Positions 1-11,022 of a stretch of DNA of 64,000 nucleotides are shown in pieces. Under the pieces are notes generated by a model. It was not told the DNA's origin, searched no databases, and was given only the letters and a program-made list of their open reading frames with translations. The stretch comes from Staphylococcus argenteus (GTDB taxonomy: Bacteria; Bacillota; Bacilli; Staphylococcales; Staphylococcaceae). Within the stretch, counting starts at the first letter, position 1; each line of letters opens with the position of its first letter. Location of the stretch: positions 2,244,566 through 2,308,565 of the forward strand of contig NC_016941.1 of the NCBI RefSeq assembly GCF_000236925.1, written 5' to 3'. A program made the translations under genes and the position numbers.

Positions 1-163
1 TTAATAAGTGCTTAACTTTGTTGATTTGCCCACGAATAGCAGGGTTATCTTCAACAACTACTGAACTGTTAGTCTTTTTAAGACCTAAAGCTTCAACAGT
101 TTTACGTTGTGTTTCAGGACGACCAATAACACTACGAGTGAGGGTAATTTGTAATTTAGCCAT
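1..163 (-). CDS. rpmD: 50S ribosomal protein L30, 3' end cut by window
   Basis: Large-subunit protein L30, the downstream-most gene of this operon visible here. The reading frame starts at an ATG (complement of 161-163) just after a TAACTAG spacer and reads [16 protein letters not shown], the typical bacterial L30 start. 54 codons are visible and the frame is still open at base 1; L30 is usually about 59 residues, so only the last few are missing. It follows rpsE by 16 bases and is translated from the same polycistronic message. Its identity rests on the N-terminus, the length and its place after rpsE. Confidence 0.96.
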   Translation of the reverse strand, partial: MAKLQITLTRSVIGRPETQRKTVEALGLKKTNSSVVVEDNPAIRGQINKVKHLL

Positions 164-179
164 AACTAGTTTTCCCTCC

Positions 180-680
180 TTAATTGTATAATTCTTCTAC
201 TGTTTTGCCACGTAATTTCGCAACATCTTCAGCATTTTTAAGGTTTTGTAAACCATTGATTGTCGCACGAACCATGTTAATTGGAGTGTTTGATCCTAAT
301 GATTTACTTAAGATATCTGTAATACCTGCTAATTCAAGCACGGCACGAACAGGACCACCAGCGATAACCCCTGTACCAGGTGCAGCCGGTTTCATAAATA
401 CGCTTCCTGAACCGTAACGGCCAGTAATTGTGTGTGGAGTTGTACCTTCAACACGTGGAACAACTACTAAATCTTTTTTAGCTGCTTCTACAGCTTTTTT
501 GATTGCTTCAGGTACTTCTTGTGCTTTACCAGTACCGAAACCTACACGACCATTTTTGTCTCCAACTACAACTAATGCAGTGAAACGGAAACGACGACCA
601 CCTTTTACAACTTTTGCTACACGGTTGATTGTAACAACGCGTTCTTCAAATTCTTTCGTCTCTTCTTCTCTACGAGCCAT
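180..680 (-). CDS. rpsE: 30S ribosomal protein S5
   Basis: S5 (166 residues) of the small subunit, which helps decoding fidelity and helicase activity at the mRNA entry site. The N-terminal double-stranded RNA-binding domain is visible as [19 protein letters not shown], with the usual [15 protein letters not shown] stretch after it. The C-terminal half, [19 protein letters not shown], is the conserved S5 C-domain. Length and order (rplR-rpsE-rpmD) are canonical. The short spacer before the ATG carries an AAGGAGGG ribosome-binding site. The loop around residues 20-30, where spectinomycin-resistance changes occur, looks ordinary. Confidence 0.98.
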   Translation of the reverse strand: MARREEETKEFEERVVTINRVAKVVKGGRRFRFTALVVVGDKNGRVGFGTGKAQEVPEAIKKAVEAAKKDLVVVPRVEGTTPHTITGRYGSGSVFMKPAAPGTGVIAGGPVRAVLELAGITDILSKSLGSNTPINMVRATINGLQNLKNAEDVAKLRGKTVEELYN

Positions 681-700
681 GTATTTGTCCCTCCTTTAAA

Positions 701-1060
701 TTAAAATTCTAATCCGCTTTCTCTTGCAGCTTCAGCTAATGCTTTAACACGTCCGTGATATAAATATCCTCCACGGTCGAATACGATTTCTTTAATGCCT
801 TTGTCAGCAGCTTTTTTAGCAATTGCTTCACCGACTTTAGTTGCCAATTCAACTTTAGTTGCTGAAGTAGCAATGTCGCTATCTTTTGAAGAAGCTTGAG
901 CTAATGTTACGCCTTTATTATCATCAATAATTTGAGCGTAGATATGCTTGTTTGAACGATATACGTTTAAACGTGGCTTTTCAGCTGTACCTGATAAGTT
1001 AGTACGAACACGAGCATGTCTTTTTAAACGCACTTTGTTTTTATCAATTTTACTGATCAT
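701..1060 (-). CDS. rplR: 50S ribosomal protein L18
   Basis: L18 (119 residues) binds 5S rRNA with L5 and L25. The sequence opens with a basic segment ([19 protein letters not shown]), typical of L18 for RNA binding. The body contains [13 protein letters not shown] (here [20 protein letters not shown]) and the family's C-terminal [20 protein letters not shown] block. It sits between rplF and rpsE, as in other Firmicutes. An AGGAGT ribosome-binding site precedes the ATG. Confidence 0.98.
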   Translation of the reverse strand: MISKIDKNKVRLKRHARVRTNLSGTAEKPRLNVYRSNKHIYAQIIDDNKGVTLAQASSKDSDIATSATKVELATKVGEAIAKKAADKGIKEIVFDRGGYLYHGRVKALAEAARESGLEF

Positions 1061-1091
1061 TTCAATACTCCTTTCTGTAGAGTTTTATCTA

Positions 1092-1628
1092 TTATTTACC
1101 AGTTTTACCTTCTTTACGGCGAACATATTCACCTTGGTAACGAATACCTTTACCTTTATAAGGTTCTGGAGGTCTTACTGAACGGATGTTAGAAGCTAAT
1201 GCTCCAACTTGTTCTTTTGAAATACCTTCAACTTTAACGACTGTGTTTTTCTCAACTGAGAAAGTAATATTTTCTTCAGCTTTAATTTCAACTGGGTGAG
1301 AATAACCAACGTTAAGGATTAAGTCTTTACCTTGCATTTGAGCACGGTAACCTACACCAACAAGCTCAAGTACTTTTTCGTATCCTTGAGAAACACCTTG
1401 TACCATATTGTTTAATAAAGCACGAGTTGTACCATGGTTTGTTCTATCTTCTTTAGAATCAGATGGTCTTACAACTTCAATTGTGTTTTCTTCTTGTTTG
1501 AATGTCATTCTTTCATTTAAAGTTCTTGATAATTCACCTTTAGGACCTTTAACAGTTACATGATTTCCATCAAAAGTTACTGTTACGTCACTAGGAATGT
1601 CAATAATTTTCTTACCAACACGACTCAT
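1092..1628 (-). CDS. rplF: 50S ribosomal protein L6
   Basis: L6 (178 residues) lies near the sarcin-ricin loop of the 50S subunit. Two related alpha/beta domains are visible: the first begins [17 protein letters not shown], the second holds the signature [12 protein letters not shown] near the C-terminus (about residues 150-165). The length is normal for the family. A strong AGGAGGTGCC ribosome-binding site precedes the start. The gene is part of the co-directional spc block after rpsH. Confidence 0.98.
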   Translation of the reverse strand: MSRVGKKIIDIPSDVTVTFDGNHVTVKGPKGELSRTLNERMTFKQEENTIEVVRPSDSKEDRTNHGTTRALLNNMVQGVSQGYEKVLELVGVGYRAQMQGKDLILNVGYSHPVEIKAEENITFSVEKNTVVKVEGISKEQVGALASNIRSVRPPEPYKGKGIRYQGEYVRRKEGKTGK

Positions 1629-1652
1629 GTTATGGCACCTCCTTATTTTTTA

Positions 1653-2051
1653 TTACCAAACGTATGCGATAATTTCTCCACCAACATTACGTTTTCTTGC
1701 TTCTTTATCAGTGATTACACCTTCAGAAGTTGATACTAATGCGATACCTAAACCATTTAATACTTTAGGCATTTCGCTAGCTTTTGCATAAACACGTAAA
1801 CCTGGTTTTGAAATACGTTTTAATCCTGTGATAACACGCTCATCGTTTTGACCATATTTTAAGAATAAACGAAGTACACCTTGTTTATCATCTTCTACGT
1901 ATTCAACATTTTTAATGAAACCTTCACTCTTTAAGATTTCAGCAATTTCTTTTTTGATATTTGATGCAGGTAATTCTAATTTCTCGTGACGCACCATGTT
2001 TGCGTTTCTTACACGAGTAAGCATATCTGCGATTGGATCTGTCATTGTCAT
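1653..2051 (-). CDS. rpsH: 30S ribosomal protein S8
   Basis: S8 (132 residues) is a primary 16S rRNA-binding protein. The start [17 protein letters not shown] is the family hallmark, and the C-terminal [17 protein letters not shown] with GGEIIAYVW is the conserved S8 RNA-binding end. In E. coli S8 autoregulates the spc operon; whether that holds here cannot be read from the sequence. The gene sits between rpsN and rplF and has an AGGAGG ribosome-binding site. Confidence 0.98.
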
Positions 2052-2082
2052 TGATTGTTGCCTCCTTTCAGACTCTTTTTTA

Positions 2083-2268
2083 TTACCAGCTAGCTTTACG
2101 AACGCCAGGGATTTGGCCTTTGTAAGCTAATTCACGGAAACAAATACGGCATAATTTAAATTTACGATATACAGAATGTGGACGGCCACAACGTTCACAA
2201 CGAGTGTATTCACGAACTGCATATTTTTGTTTTTTTTGTTGCTTAGCAACCATTGAAGTTTTAGCCAC
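2083..2268 (-). CDS. rpsN: 30S ribosomal protein S14, zinc-binding type
   Basis: Short S14 (61 residues) of the zinc ribbon (C+) type. Four cysteines are visible as CERCGRP and CRICFREL (about residues 24, 27, 40 and 43), which bind one zinc ion. Many staphylococci also encode a longer, cysteine-free S14 elsewhere that replaces this one under zinc limitation; that second gene is not in this window. It lies between rplE and rpsH, the normal spot for the type Z protein. Confidence 0.97.
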
Positions 2269-2290
2269 TTAATTAGCCTCCTTTAAATAA

Positions 2291-2830
2291 TTATTTACGG
2301 AATGGCATACCGAAGTTAGCTAACAATTCACGAGCTTCTTCATCAGTGTTAGCAGTAGTTACGATAACAATATCCATTCCTCTAACTTTACTTACTTTAT
2401 CATAGTCGATTTCTGGGAAAATTAATTGTTCTTTAACACCTAAAGTGTAGTTACCGCGTCCGTCAAATGCTTTTTTAGAAACACCTTGGAAGTCACGTAC
2501 ACGTGGTAATGATACTGAAATTAATTTGTCTAAGAATTCATACATTCTTTCACCGCGAAGTGTTACTTTCGCACCGATTGGCATACCTTCACGTAAACGG
2601 AAAGTCGCGATTGATTTTTTAGCTTTAGTTACTAATGGTTTTTGACCAGTGATTAATTCTAATTCTTCAACAGCATTGTCTAATACTTTAGAATTTTGTA
2701 CTGCGTCACCTACACCCATGTTCACAACGATTTTATCTATTTTTGGTACTTCCATCACTGAACTATAATTGAATTTTTTCATTAAGCTTTCAGTAACTTC
2801 AGTATTAAACTTTTCTTTTAAACGGTTCAA
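2291..2830 (-). CDS. rplE: 50S ribosomal protein L5
   Basis: L5 (179 residues) carries 5S rRNA into the 50S subunit and contacts P-site tRNA. Conserved segments are [17 protein letters not shown] near residue 30, the [17 protein letters not shown] block, and FPEIDYDKV in the C-terminal third. Length and position between rplX and rpsN are canonical. The start has a GGAGG ribosome-binding site inside the 26-base gap from rplX. Confidence 0.98.
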   Translation of the reverse strand: MNRLKEKFNTEVTESLMKKFNYSSVMEVPKIDKIVVNMGVGDAVQNSKVLDNAVEELELITGQKPLVTKAKKSIATFRLREGMPIGAKVTLRGERMYEFLDKLISVSLPRVRDFQGVSKKAFDGRGNYTLGVKEQLIFPEIDYDKVSKVRGMDIVIVTTANTDEEARELLANFGMPFRK

Positions 2831-2856
2831 AGTGGGATCCTCCTTTCAACTTGTTA

Positions 2857-3174
2857 TTAATTATTAGTTTTGATTTCTTCGCCAGATTTTTTAGCGATAC
2901 GAACTTTTTTACCATCAACAAATTTGTAACCTACACGTGTTGGTTCATTTGTTTTAGGGTCTAATAATTGTACATTAGAAACATGGATTGCTGCCTCTGT
3001 TTCTAAGATTCCACCTTCAGGATTTAATTGAGTTGGTTTTTGGTGTTTTTTCATAATGTTAACACCTTCCACAACGACACGGTCTTTTTTAGGTAGAGTA
3101 GCGATTACTTTACCTTCTTTACCTTTGTCTTTACCTGCGATAACTTTAACGTTGTCACCTTTTTTGATATGCAT
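2857..3174 (-). CDS. rplX: 50S ribosomal protein L24
   Basis: L24 (105 residues) is an early assembly protein of the 50S subunit. The N-terminus is a KOW motif ([20 protein letters not shown]), and the body [11 protein letters not shown] is a family signature. The C-terminus is lysine-rich. It follows rplN and is read as part of the spc block. The ATG is preceded by AGGAGGTGCC, an unusually strong ribosome-binding site. Confidence 0.98.
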   Translation of the reverse strand: MHIKKGDNVKVIAGKDKGKEGKVIATLPKKDRVVVEGVNIMKKHQKPTQLNPEGGILETEAAIHVSNVQLLDPKTNEPTRVGYKFVDGKKVRIAKKSGEEIKTNN

Positions 3175-3209
3175 GTGGGCACCTCCTTATTTGTATTGGT
3201 TGTTATTTA

Positions 3210-3581
<372 letters not shown>

Positions 3582-3609
3582 TTAAACCTCCCTTATCTCT
3601 AAACTTGTA

Positions 3610-3873
3610 TTAAATAATTACTGACTCTTCAACAATCTCTACTAAACGAAAACGTTTTGTTGCTGATAAAGGACGAGTTTCTTGAATTTTAACAATGTCT
3701 CCTAATTTAGCTGAATTGTTTTCATCATGAGTTTTGTATTTTTTAGAGTATTTTACTCGTTTACCGTATAATTTGTGTGTTTTGTAAGTTTCAACAAGTA
3801 CTGTGATAGTCTTGTCCATTTTGTCTGAAACAACTTTACCTACATAAACTTTACGATCGTTTCTTTCGCTCAC
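3610..3873 (-). CDS. rpsQ: 30S ribosomal protein S17
   Basis: S17 (87 residues) is an OB-fold protein that binds 16S rRNA in the body of the small subunit. The conserved core is [17 protein letters not shown], followed by [20 protein letters not shown], the classical S17 signature. It is co-directional with rpmC and rplN with short gaps. The RBS GGAGG lies just upstream of the ATG. Confidence 0.98.
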
Positions 3874-3896
3874 TTTTGTAACCTCCTCTTACTTAA

Positions 3897-4106
3897 TTAT
3901 TGATTAGCCTTACTTTGTTCAATTTCTCTTTCACGAGCAACAGTTTTTAGACGTGCAATCGTTTTTCTTACTGTACGAATACGTGCAGTTTCTTCTAATT
4001 GACCTGTAGCTAACTGAAAGCGTAGGTTAAAAAGCTCTTCTTTTGAAGATTTGATTTGTTCTTCGATTTCTGAAGTGGTTAAGTCTCTAATTTCCTTAGC
4101 TTTCAT
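3897..4106 (-). CDS. rpmC: 50S ribosomal protein L29
   Basis: L29 (69 residues) is a two-helix protein near the peptide exit tunnel that helps form the docking site for trigger factor and SRP. I chose the ATG giving [15 protein letters not shown] because it matches the family start and has GGTGGTG 6-7 bases upstream; the frame stays open eight codons further upstream, but those codons have no ribosome-binding site. The chosen start overlaps the end of rplP by 11 bases, so the two genes are probably translationally coupled. Confidence 0.96.
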
Positions 4107-4530
4107 TTGTTTCACCACCCAATTCCTCACGTTTTACAAACTTAGTTTTTACTGGAAGTTTGTGACTTGCTAAACGTAGTGCTTCACGCGCAACTTCTTC
4201 AGATACGCCAGCAACTTCGAATAAAATTCTACCTGGTTTAACAACTGCGATCCAGCCTTCAACCGCACCTTTACCAGCACCCATACGTACTTCTAAAGGT
4301 TTTTTAGTATATGGTGTATGTGGGAAGATTTTAATCCAAACTTTCCCGCCACGTTTCATGTAACGTGTCATTGCTATACGAGCAGATTCGATTTGACGAG
4401 ATGTGATCCAAGACGTTGTAGTTGCTTGTAAACCAAACTCACCAAATGTTACGTAGTTACCGCCTTTAGAACGACCAGTTGTTTTAGGACGATGTTGACG
4501 ACGATATTTTACACGTTTTGGTAGTAACAT
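4096..4530 (-). CDS. rplP: 50S ribosomal protein L16
   Basis: L16 (144 residues) helps place the A-site tRNA and completes the peptidyl transferase centre late in assembly. Signatures are [14 protein letters not shown] at the start, [14 protein letters not shown] in the middle and the [11 protein letters not shown] segment. It starts two bases after rpsC ends and overlaps rpmC, the tight packing expected for this operon. The length is slightly longer than in many bacteria because of an acidic tail ending GGETNES. Confidence 0.98.
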
Positions 4531-4532
4531 TA

Positions 4533-5186
4533 TTATTTTCCTCCTCCACTAGTGTTCTTAGTAGGAAGAACTTCTCCACGATAGATCCATACTTTAACGC
4601 CTAATTTACCGTAAGTAGTGTCAGCTTCAGCATGTGCATAATCGATGTCAGCACGTAATGTATGAAGTGGAACAGTTCCTTCTGAATATTGTTCAGCACG
4701 AGCGATATCAGCTCCGCCTAAACGACCAGATACTTGAGTTTTGATACCTTTAGCACCAAGTTTCATAGCTCTAGTAATTGCTTGTTTTTGTACACGACGG
4801 AATGAAGCACGGTTTTCTAATTGACGTGCGATATTTTCTGCTACTAAACGAGCATCAAGATCAACTTTTTTGATTTCAATTACGTTGATGTGTACTTTTT
4901 TATCAGTTAACGCATTTAATTTGTTGCGTAATTTTTCGATTTCTGAACCGCCTTTACCAATTACCATACCAGGTTTACCAGTATGAATTGCAATGTTGAT
5001 ACGGTTTGCAGCACGTTCAATCTCTACGTGAGATACTGATGCTTCTTTTAATTCATTATCAATAAATTTACGGATTTTTAAATCTTCGTGTAAAAGTGAA
5101 GCGAAGTCTTTTTCAGCGTACCATTTAGCTTCCCAATCACGGATAATACCAACACGAAGTCCGATTGGATTAATTTTTTGACCCAC
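4533..5186 (-). CDS. rpsC: 30S ribosomal protein S3
   Basis: S3 (217 residues) forms part of the mRNA entry channel. It starts [18 protein letters not shown], an invariant family start. The type II KH domain with [14 protein letters not shown] is near residue 80, and the C-terminal domain includes [19 protein letters not shown]. It is packed between rplV and rplP. The length is usual for Firmicutes. Confidence 0.98.
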
Positions 5187-5209
5187 AGTATTCCCTCCTT
5201 AAAAGTTAA

Positions 5210-5563
5210 TTAAGCTTCTTTAGCTTCTTCTTTACCGTCACTTACGACGATTGTAATGTGGCTTGTACGTTTGTTAATCGCACTTGCACGACCTTGCGCA
5301 CGTGGACGGAAACGTTTTAATGTTGGTCCTTCGTTAGCATATGCTTCTTTAACAACTAATTCATCTGTGTTCATGTCATAGTTATGTTCAGCATTAGCTA
5401 AAGCGGACATTAATACTTTTTCAATTACTGGTGATGAAGCTTTGTTTGTTAATTTTAAAATTGCAATAGCTTCAGCAGCATTTTTACCTCTGATTAAGTC
5501 AAGAACTAATCTTACTTTACGAGGTGCGATTCTTATTGTTCTAGCAACCGCTTTTGCTTCCAT
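5210..5563 (-). CDS. rplV: 50S ribosomal protein L22
   Basis: L22 (117 residues) lines the peptide exit tunnel with its long beta-hairpin loop. The start [19 protein letters not shown] and the loop segment [16 protein letters not shown] (about residues 80-95) are conserved. Changes in that loop cause macrolide and quinupristin resistance in staphylococci; I see no insertion or duplication in it. It sits between rpsS and rpsC. Confidence 0.98.
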
Positions 5564-5591
5564 TAGGATGTCCTCCTCTACTTAATAAATG

Positions 5592-5870
5592 TTATCTTCT
5601 TGTTTTCTTGTCGTCTGCAACGTGTCCTTTGAATGTACGAGTAGGAGCAAACTCACCTAATTTATGACCTACCATATCTTCAGTTACATATACAGGTACG
5701 TGTTTACGTCCGTCGTATACTGCAAAAGTATGTCCGATGAAATTAGGGAAAATTGTAGAACGACGTGACCATGTTTTGATTACTTGTTTCTTTTCGCTTC
5801 CTTCTTGAGCTTCAACTTTTTTCATTAAATGCTCATCGACGAAAGGTCCTTTTTTAATACTACGAGCCAT
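5592..5870 (-). CDS. rpsS: 30S ribosomal protein S19
   Basis: S19 (92 residues) forms a complex with S13 in the head of the 30S subunit. I placed the start at the ATG giving [12 protein letters not shown], the usual S19 N-terminus, which has a GGGAGG ribosome-binding site; 16 further in-frame codons upstream have no family similarity. The conserved [18 protein letters not shown] and [18 protein letters not shown] are present. It follows rplB, as in all S10 operons. Confidence 0.97.
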
Positions 5871-5936
5871 TTGGGCGCCTCCCTTCTTATTATGTGCGTG
5901 CAGCTTTAAGCCGCACACCCAAATAAGTTGATTATA

Positions 5937-6770
5937 TTATTTTTTCTTACGTCCACGAACGATAAGTTTGTCTGATGATTTTTTACCACGACGAGTTTTC
6001 TTACCAAGCGTAGGTTTACCCCATGGTGACATTGGAGATGGTCTACCGATAGGAGCACGACCTTCACCACCACCGTGTGGGTGATCGTTAGGGTTCATTA
6101 CAGAACCACGAACTGTAGGACGGATACCTTTCCATCTTGAACGTCCGGCTTTACCAACGTTTACTAATTCGTGTTGTAGGTTACCAACTTGACCGATTGT
6201 TGCACGGCAAGTAGATAAGATCATACGAACTTCACCAGATCTTAATCTGATTAATACGTATTTACCTTCTTTACCAAGTACTTGAGCACTTGCACCAGCT
6301 GAACGAGCAATTTGTCCACCTTTTCCAGGTTTAAGCTCGATGTTGTGTACTACTGTACCAACTGGAATGTTTTGTAATGGTAATGCGTTACCAACTTTGA
6401 TGTCAGCTTCTGCACCACTTTCAACGATTTGACCTACTTCTAATCCTTTAGGAGCAATGATATATCGTTTTTCACCGTCTGCATATACAACTAATGCAAT
6501 GTTTGCTGAACGGTTTGGATCATATTGAATAGAATCAACTTTAGCATTGATACCATCTTTGTTACGTTTGAAATCGATAACACGGTATTGACGTTTGTGT
6601 CCACCACCATGGTGTCTTACAGTCAATTTACCTTGGTTGTTACGTCCCGCTTTTTTCGGTAGCGGTTTTAATAATGACTTTTCAGGTGTAGTTTTCGTGA
6701 TTTCAGCGAAATCTAACGAAGTCATATTACGACGACCATTTGTTATTGGCTTATACTTTTTAATAGCCAT
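5937..6770 (-). CDS. rplB: 50S ribosomal protein L2
   Basis: L2 (277 residues) is needed for subunit joining and peptidyl transfer. The conserved C-terminal loop [19 protein letters not shown] (about residues 224-242) holds the histidine implicated in activity. The N-terminus [17 protein letters not shown] is typical, and the C-terminus is basic. The first gene after rplW, it has a GGAGGT ribosome-binding site. Confidence 0.98.
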
Positions 6771-6802
6771 TGTCGCTTACCTCCTTAATGGTAATTGGTT
6801 TA

Positions 6803-7078
6803 TTAGTTAAATAAGTCGATTGAACCTTCTTTAAGTTTTACAATCGCTTTTCTTCTTTTGTTTGTATAGCCTTGGTAACGGCCCATACGTTTTTTCTTAG
6901 GTTTGTAATTCATGATATTAACACTTGCAACTTTTACGTTGAAGATTTCTTCAACTGCCATTTTCACTTGTGTTTTGTTAACACGAGTGTCAACGTCGAA
7001 AGTGTATTTGTCTTCAGCCATTGCTTCAGAAGATTTCTCAGTGATTACGGGGCGCTTAAGAATATCTCTTGCTTCCAT
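6803..7078 (-). CDS. rplW: 50S ribosomal protein L23
   Basis: L23 (91 residues) sits at the tunnel exit and is the main docking point of trigger factor and SRP. The start [16 protein letters not shown] and the central [19 protein letters not shown] are typical. The ATG overlaps the stop of rplD by one base, consistent with translational coupling. The length is normal for a bacterial L23. Confidence 0.98.
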   Translation of the reverse strand: MEARDILKRPVITEKSSEAMAEDKYTFDVDTRVNKTQVKMAVEEIFNVKVASVNIMNYKPKKKRMGRYQGYTNKRRKAIVKLKEGSIDLFN

Positions 7079-7701
7079 TATCCGAGCACCTCCTCAACTT
7101 TTTTAGCAGCAGCTTCAGTGATTACTAAGCTGTCAGCATTAGTGATATCTAATACATTTAAACCTTGAGCAGTTGTTACTTGAACACCAGGGATGTTACG
7201 TGCTGATAATTCAACATTTACATCTTCGTTTTCAGTAACTACTAATACTTTTTTAGGTTGTTCTAATGTAGTTAATACATTTTTGAATTCTTTAGTTTTT
7301 GGAGCTTCAAAGTTGAATGCGTCAACTACAGTTAAGCCGTTCTCTTGAACTTTGAAAGATAATGCTGAGCGTAAAGCTAAACGACGCATTTTCTTTGGCA
7401 TTTTGTATGCATAACTTCTTGGAGTTGGTCCGAATACGATACCACCACCACGCCATTGTGGAGCACGGATTGTACCTTGACGAGCACGACCTGTTCCTTT
7501 TTGCTTCCATGGTTTACGTCCGCCACCACTTACTGCTGAACGATTCTTAACAGCATGTGTACCTTGACGTAATGAAGCACGTTGTAAATGAATAGCTTCG
7601 AAAAGAACGCTATTATTTGGCTCAATACCGAATACTGCATCGCTTAATTCGATTGAACCTGATTTAGTTCCGTCTAATTTTAAAACATCATAATTAGCCA
7701 T
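7078..7701 (-). CDS. rplD: 50S ribosomal protein L4
   Basis: L4 (207 residues) binds 23S rRNA and reaches into the exit tunnel with a basic loop, seen here as [19 protein letters not shown] (about residues 62-80). In E. coli and B. subtilis L4 also represses its own operon by acting on the leader RNA; the leader here (8727-8929) is long enough for that. The gene lies between rplC and rplW. No insertion is visible in the loop where macrolide-resistance changes occur. Confidence 0.98.
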   Translation of the reverse strand: MANYDVLKLDGTKSGSIELSDAVFGIEPNNSVLFEAIHLQRASLRQGTHAVKNRSAVSGGGRKPWKQKGTGRARQGTIRAPQWRGGGIVFGPTPRSYAYKMPKKMRRLALRSALSFKVQENGLTVVDAFNFEAPKTKEFKNVLTTLEQPKKVLVVTENEDVNVELSARNIPGVQVTTAQGLNVLDITNADSLVITEAAAKKVEEVLG

Positions 7702-7727
7702 TATGCATTTCCTCCTTTCACTTCTTA

Positions 7728-8390
7728 TTATTTATTACCTTTTTTGATTGAAGTTCTGATTTCTACTAAACCTTTTTTAGGTCCAGGTACGTTACCTTTT
7801 ACTAAGATAACTTTGTTTTCTGTGTCAACTTGAACTACTTCTAAGTTTTGAACAGTTACTGTGTTTCCACCCATACGTCCTGGCATTTTTTGGCCTTTAA
7901 ATACTCTTGAAGCATCTGAAGCCATACCTACAGAACCTGGTGCTCTGTGGAAATGAGAACCGTGTGACATAGGTCCACGAGATTGTCCGTGGCGTTTAAT
8001 TGCACCTTGGAAACCTTTACCTTTTGATACGCCTGTTACGTCAATTACGTCGCCAGCTACAAAAGTATCTACTGAGACTTCTTGACCTACTTCGTAAGCA
8101 TCCACGTCTACATTGCGGAATTCACGAATGAAGCGCTTAGGTGCTGCGTCAGCTTTTTTAGCGTGACCTTCAGCTGGTTTATTAGCATATTTATTAGATT
8201 TTGCATCTTTTTTGTATGCTTTTTTGTCTTCAAATCCAACTTGGATTGCGTTGTATCCATCAACTTCAACAGTTTTCTTTTGTAATACAACATTTTCTTT
8301 AGCTTCTACTACTGTTACAGGGATTAATTCACCGTTTTCTCCGAATACTTGTGTCATCCCAATTTTTCTTCCTAAGATTCCTTTGGTCAT
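7728..8390 (-). CDS. rplC: 50S ribosomal protein L3
   Basis: L3 (220 residues) starts 50S assembly and its loop approaches the peptidyl transferase centre. [20 protein letters not shown] is the usual start. The loop [20 protein letters not shown] around residues 140-160 is the region in which linezolid and tiamulin resistance changes map, and it looks ordinary here. It follows rpsJ and precedes rplD. Confidence 0.98.
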
Positions 8391-8417
8391 CGAAAGTCCA
8401 CCTCCTAAAATTGTCTA

Positions 8418-8929
<512 letters not shown>

Positions 8930-8935
8930 TTTTAT

Positions 8936-8964
8936 ATTTTACTTTATATACAAAGCCAGTTCAA
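8936..8964 (-). promoter_or_regulatory. Sigma-A promoter of the S10-spc ribosomal operon
   Basis: On the minus strand there is a TTGAAC -35 element (8959-8964), a spacer of exactly 17 bases and a TAAAAT -10 element (8936-8941). It is upstream of rpsJ and points toward it. No other gene lies between. Confidence 0.7.
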
Positions 8965-9082
8965 CTATTTTCGGGATATTTTTTATTTCTTCTTTTGTTG
9001 TAAAATGCTATCTTGAATCATTTTATTATTATCATTGAAAATTATTCTATATAATTAGACATAAGGATGGTGGTGAAAGAAT

Positions 9083-9472
9083 ATGAAGAATGGACCAAAA
9101 TTAACTTTAGCGATTATAGGTATCTTTTTAATATTATGCGAGTTTTTCTATGGGATACCATTTTTAGGTGCAGCCTTTATTTTGAGTTTTGGATGGCAAC
9201 CATTAACATTTAATGCGTTACTTTATTTAATTCTTACTATTATATTATTAGTAAATAGACAAAACGCTATTAGACCTATTGTTATTATTCCTTTAATAGG
9301 TCTTGCAGGTAGCTTTTTAGCAATTATCCCTTTCTTAGGCATATTAATTCATTGGGTTTTATTTTTCCTAATGATTTTATTTGTGGCAGTAGTTCTATCA
9401 GCACCAACATATATACCTAATAAAAACGCACGTGTTATTTATACACAATACAAGGATGGGCATAAAGAGTAA
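9083..9472 (+). CDS. Small membrane protein of unknown function
   Basis: A 129-residue protein that I do not recognise by function. It has about four hydrophobic segments (roughly residues 8-32, 42-60, 65-85 and 90-108) and a short polar C-terminus ending YTQYKDGHKE, so it is most likely an integral membrane protein with its tail in the cytosol. Translation starts at an ATG after GGATGGTGGTGA. It is divergent from the S10 operon and stands alone, ended by the hairpin at 9641-9674. There is no catalytic motif that I can see. Confidence 0.8.
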   Translation: MKNGPKLTLAIIGIFLILCEFFYGIPFLGAAFILSFGWQPLTFNALLYLILTIILLVNRQNAIRPIVIIPLIGLAGSFLAIIPFLGILIHWVLFFLMILFVAVVLSAPTYIPNKNARVIYTQYKDGHKE

Positions 9473-9496
9473 CAATTTCATTTAAAGCTTAAATTG

Positions 9497-9557
9497 CTGT
9501 ATATAATATAGAAGAAACGCGTCCAACTATTTTGCATAAATGCTTCTTTATATACAG
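9497..9557. repeat. Imperfect inverted repeat downstream of the small membrane gene
   Basis: CTGTATATAATATAGAAG (9497-9514) and CTTCTTTATATACAG (9543-9557) can pair as a stem with a three-base bulge around a loop of 28 bases. It is not followed by a T run on either strand, so it is not a simple terminator. Confidence 0.45.
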
Positions 9558-9640
9558 TGCAACCGTGTATTGATACCTATTAATCACTATATCAATTTTT
9601 TGTACTAGCGCTTAGTAAATATGTTTGTTAACACAGAATA

Positions 9641-9674
9641 AAAACGACTCCCCAGTAATTTGGGAAGTCGTTTT
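9641..9674. terminator. Bidirectional terminator between 9083-9472 gene and pbuG
   Basis: AAAACGACT and AGTCGTTTT arms with CCC/GGG pairing in between form a compact stem, with a T run on the plus strand and the matching A run for the minus strand. It can serve the two convergent genes. Confidence 0.8.
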
Positions 9675-9687
9675 ATTTTGTCATGAT

Positions 9688-11022
9688 TTAGCCATGAACG
9701 AATATAAAGTAAAGAATGAATAACACCATTAAAACGTACATTATTGGATGTACTTCTTTATGTTTTTTAGAAATAAGCATTGTAATTGGATAGAAAATAA
9801 ATCCACATGCAATACCAGTAGCAATTGAATATGATAAAGGCATCATAATAATTGTAATGAAAGCTGGTACTGCCACTTCAAAACTTTTCCAGTTTATTTC
9901 AGCAAAGTTTGCAGCCATCAATACACCTACAACTACCAACGCTGGTGTTGTTACTGCACTCGTTACAACTGCAATTAATGGGCTAAAGAATAGAGCCAAT
10001 AGGAAACAACAACCCGTTACTATACTAGCAAAGCCGGTTCTAGCACCTACTGCTACACCTGATGTTGACTCGATATAAGAAGTTGTAGTAGTTGTTCCAA
10101 AAATCGATCCTACAATTGTAGCCAAAGAATCTGAGAACAAAGCACGTCCAGCTCTTGGTAACTTATTATCTTTCATAATACCCGCTTGAGTAGCTACGGC
10201 TACTAATGTACCTGCAGTGTCAAAGAAATCAATAAATAAGAACGTTAATATTACAATTAAAAATTGTATCGTAAATAATTGACTTGGATCTTTAAATGCT
10301 TCAAATGCGGCACCAAAAGTCGGCTCAATACTAGGGATTTTACCAACAATACCATTCGGCATTTGAATCAATCCTGTAAACATACCTACGATTGCCGTGA
10401 TAATCATACCGATAAAGATAGAACCTGGTAATTTAATAGCATATAAAATCACAGTAATAACTATCCCGAAAATAGCTAACAGCACTGGTGCATCTGTCAA
10501 ATGTCCCAATGTTACTAAAGTAGATTCATTTTTGACTATAATACCTGAACTTTGTAGACCAACAAAGGTAATGAATAATCCAATACCTGCCGAAACAGCC
10601 ATCTTCATTTGATATGGTATCGCATTAATAATAACTTCTCTAAACCCTGTGACGGTTAATATTGCAAAGAATATTCCTGAGAATAGTACGCCCGTCAAAC
10701 CAACTTGCCAAGGAATACCCATCGTTAACACAACTGTAAATGCAAAGAATGCATTCAATCCCATACCTGGTGCTAACGCAATTGGATATTTAGCTATTAA
10801 TCCCATAAACAGCGAACCGACAAATGCCGCTAAAGCTGTCGCTACGAAAATAGCACCTTGATCCATTTTCATGCTGTCAGATACACCTTTAACGCCAGCT
10901 AAGCTTAGAACTTGTGGGTTAACTGCTAAAATATAAGCCATTGATAAGAAAGTCGTAATACCGCCTAGAATTTCTCTTTTAAAGTTTGTTCCATATTTAT
11001 CGAACTGGAAATAGTTTTTCAC
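9688..11022 (-). CDS. pbuG: Purine (hypoxanthine/guanine) permease, AzgA/PbuG family
   Basis: A 444-residue nucleobase:cation symporter that imports hypoxanthine and guanine for purine salvage. It is highly hydrophobic throughout, with 12-14 predicted membrane segments. Family landmarks include GGITTFLSMAYILAVNP near residue 20, GMGLNAFFAF near residue 85 and FIDFFDTAGTL near residue 270, all typical of AzgA-type transporters. It is flanked by topB upstream and a convergent small gene downstream. I looked for a purine riboswitch in the 112 bases upstream and do not see one; PurR control cannot be judged. Exact substrate is inferred from the family. Confidence 0.9.
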   Translation of the reverse strand: MKNYFQFDKYGTNFKREILGGITTFLSMAYILAVNPQVLSLAGVKGVSDSMKMDQGAIFVATALAAFVGSLFMGLIAKYPIALAPGMGLNAFFAFTVVLTMGIPWQVGLTGVLFSGIFFAILTVTGFREVIINAIPYQMKMAVSAGIGLFITFVGLQSSGIIVKNESTLVTLGHLTDAPVLLAIFGIVITVILYAIKLPGSIFIGMIITAIVGMFTGLIQMPNGIVGKIPSIEPTFGAAFEAFKDPSQLFTIQFLIVILTFLFIDFFDTAGTLVAVATQAGIMKDNKLPRAGRALFSDSLATIVGSIFGTTTTTSYIESTSGVAVGARTGFASIVTGCCFLLALFFSPLIAVVTSAVTTPALVVVGVLMAANFAEINWKSFEVAVPAFITIIMMPLSYSIATGIACGFIFYPITMLISKKHKEVHPIMYVLMVLFILYFIFVHG

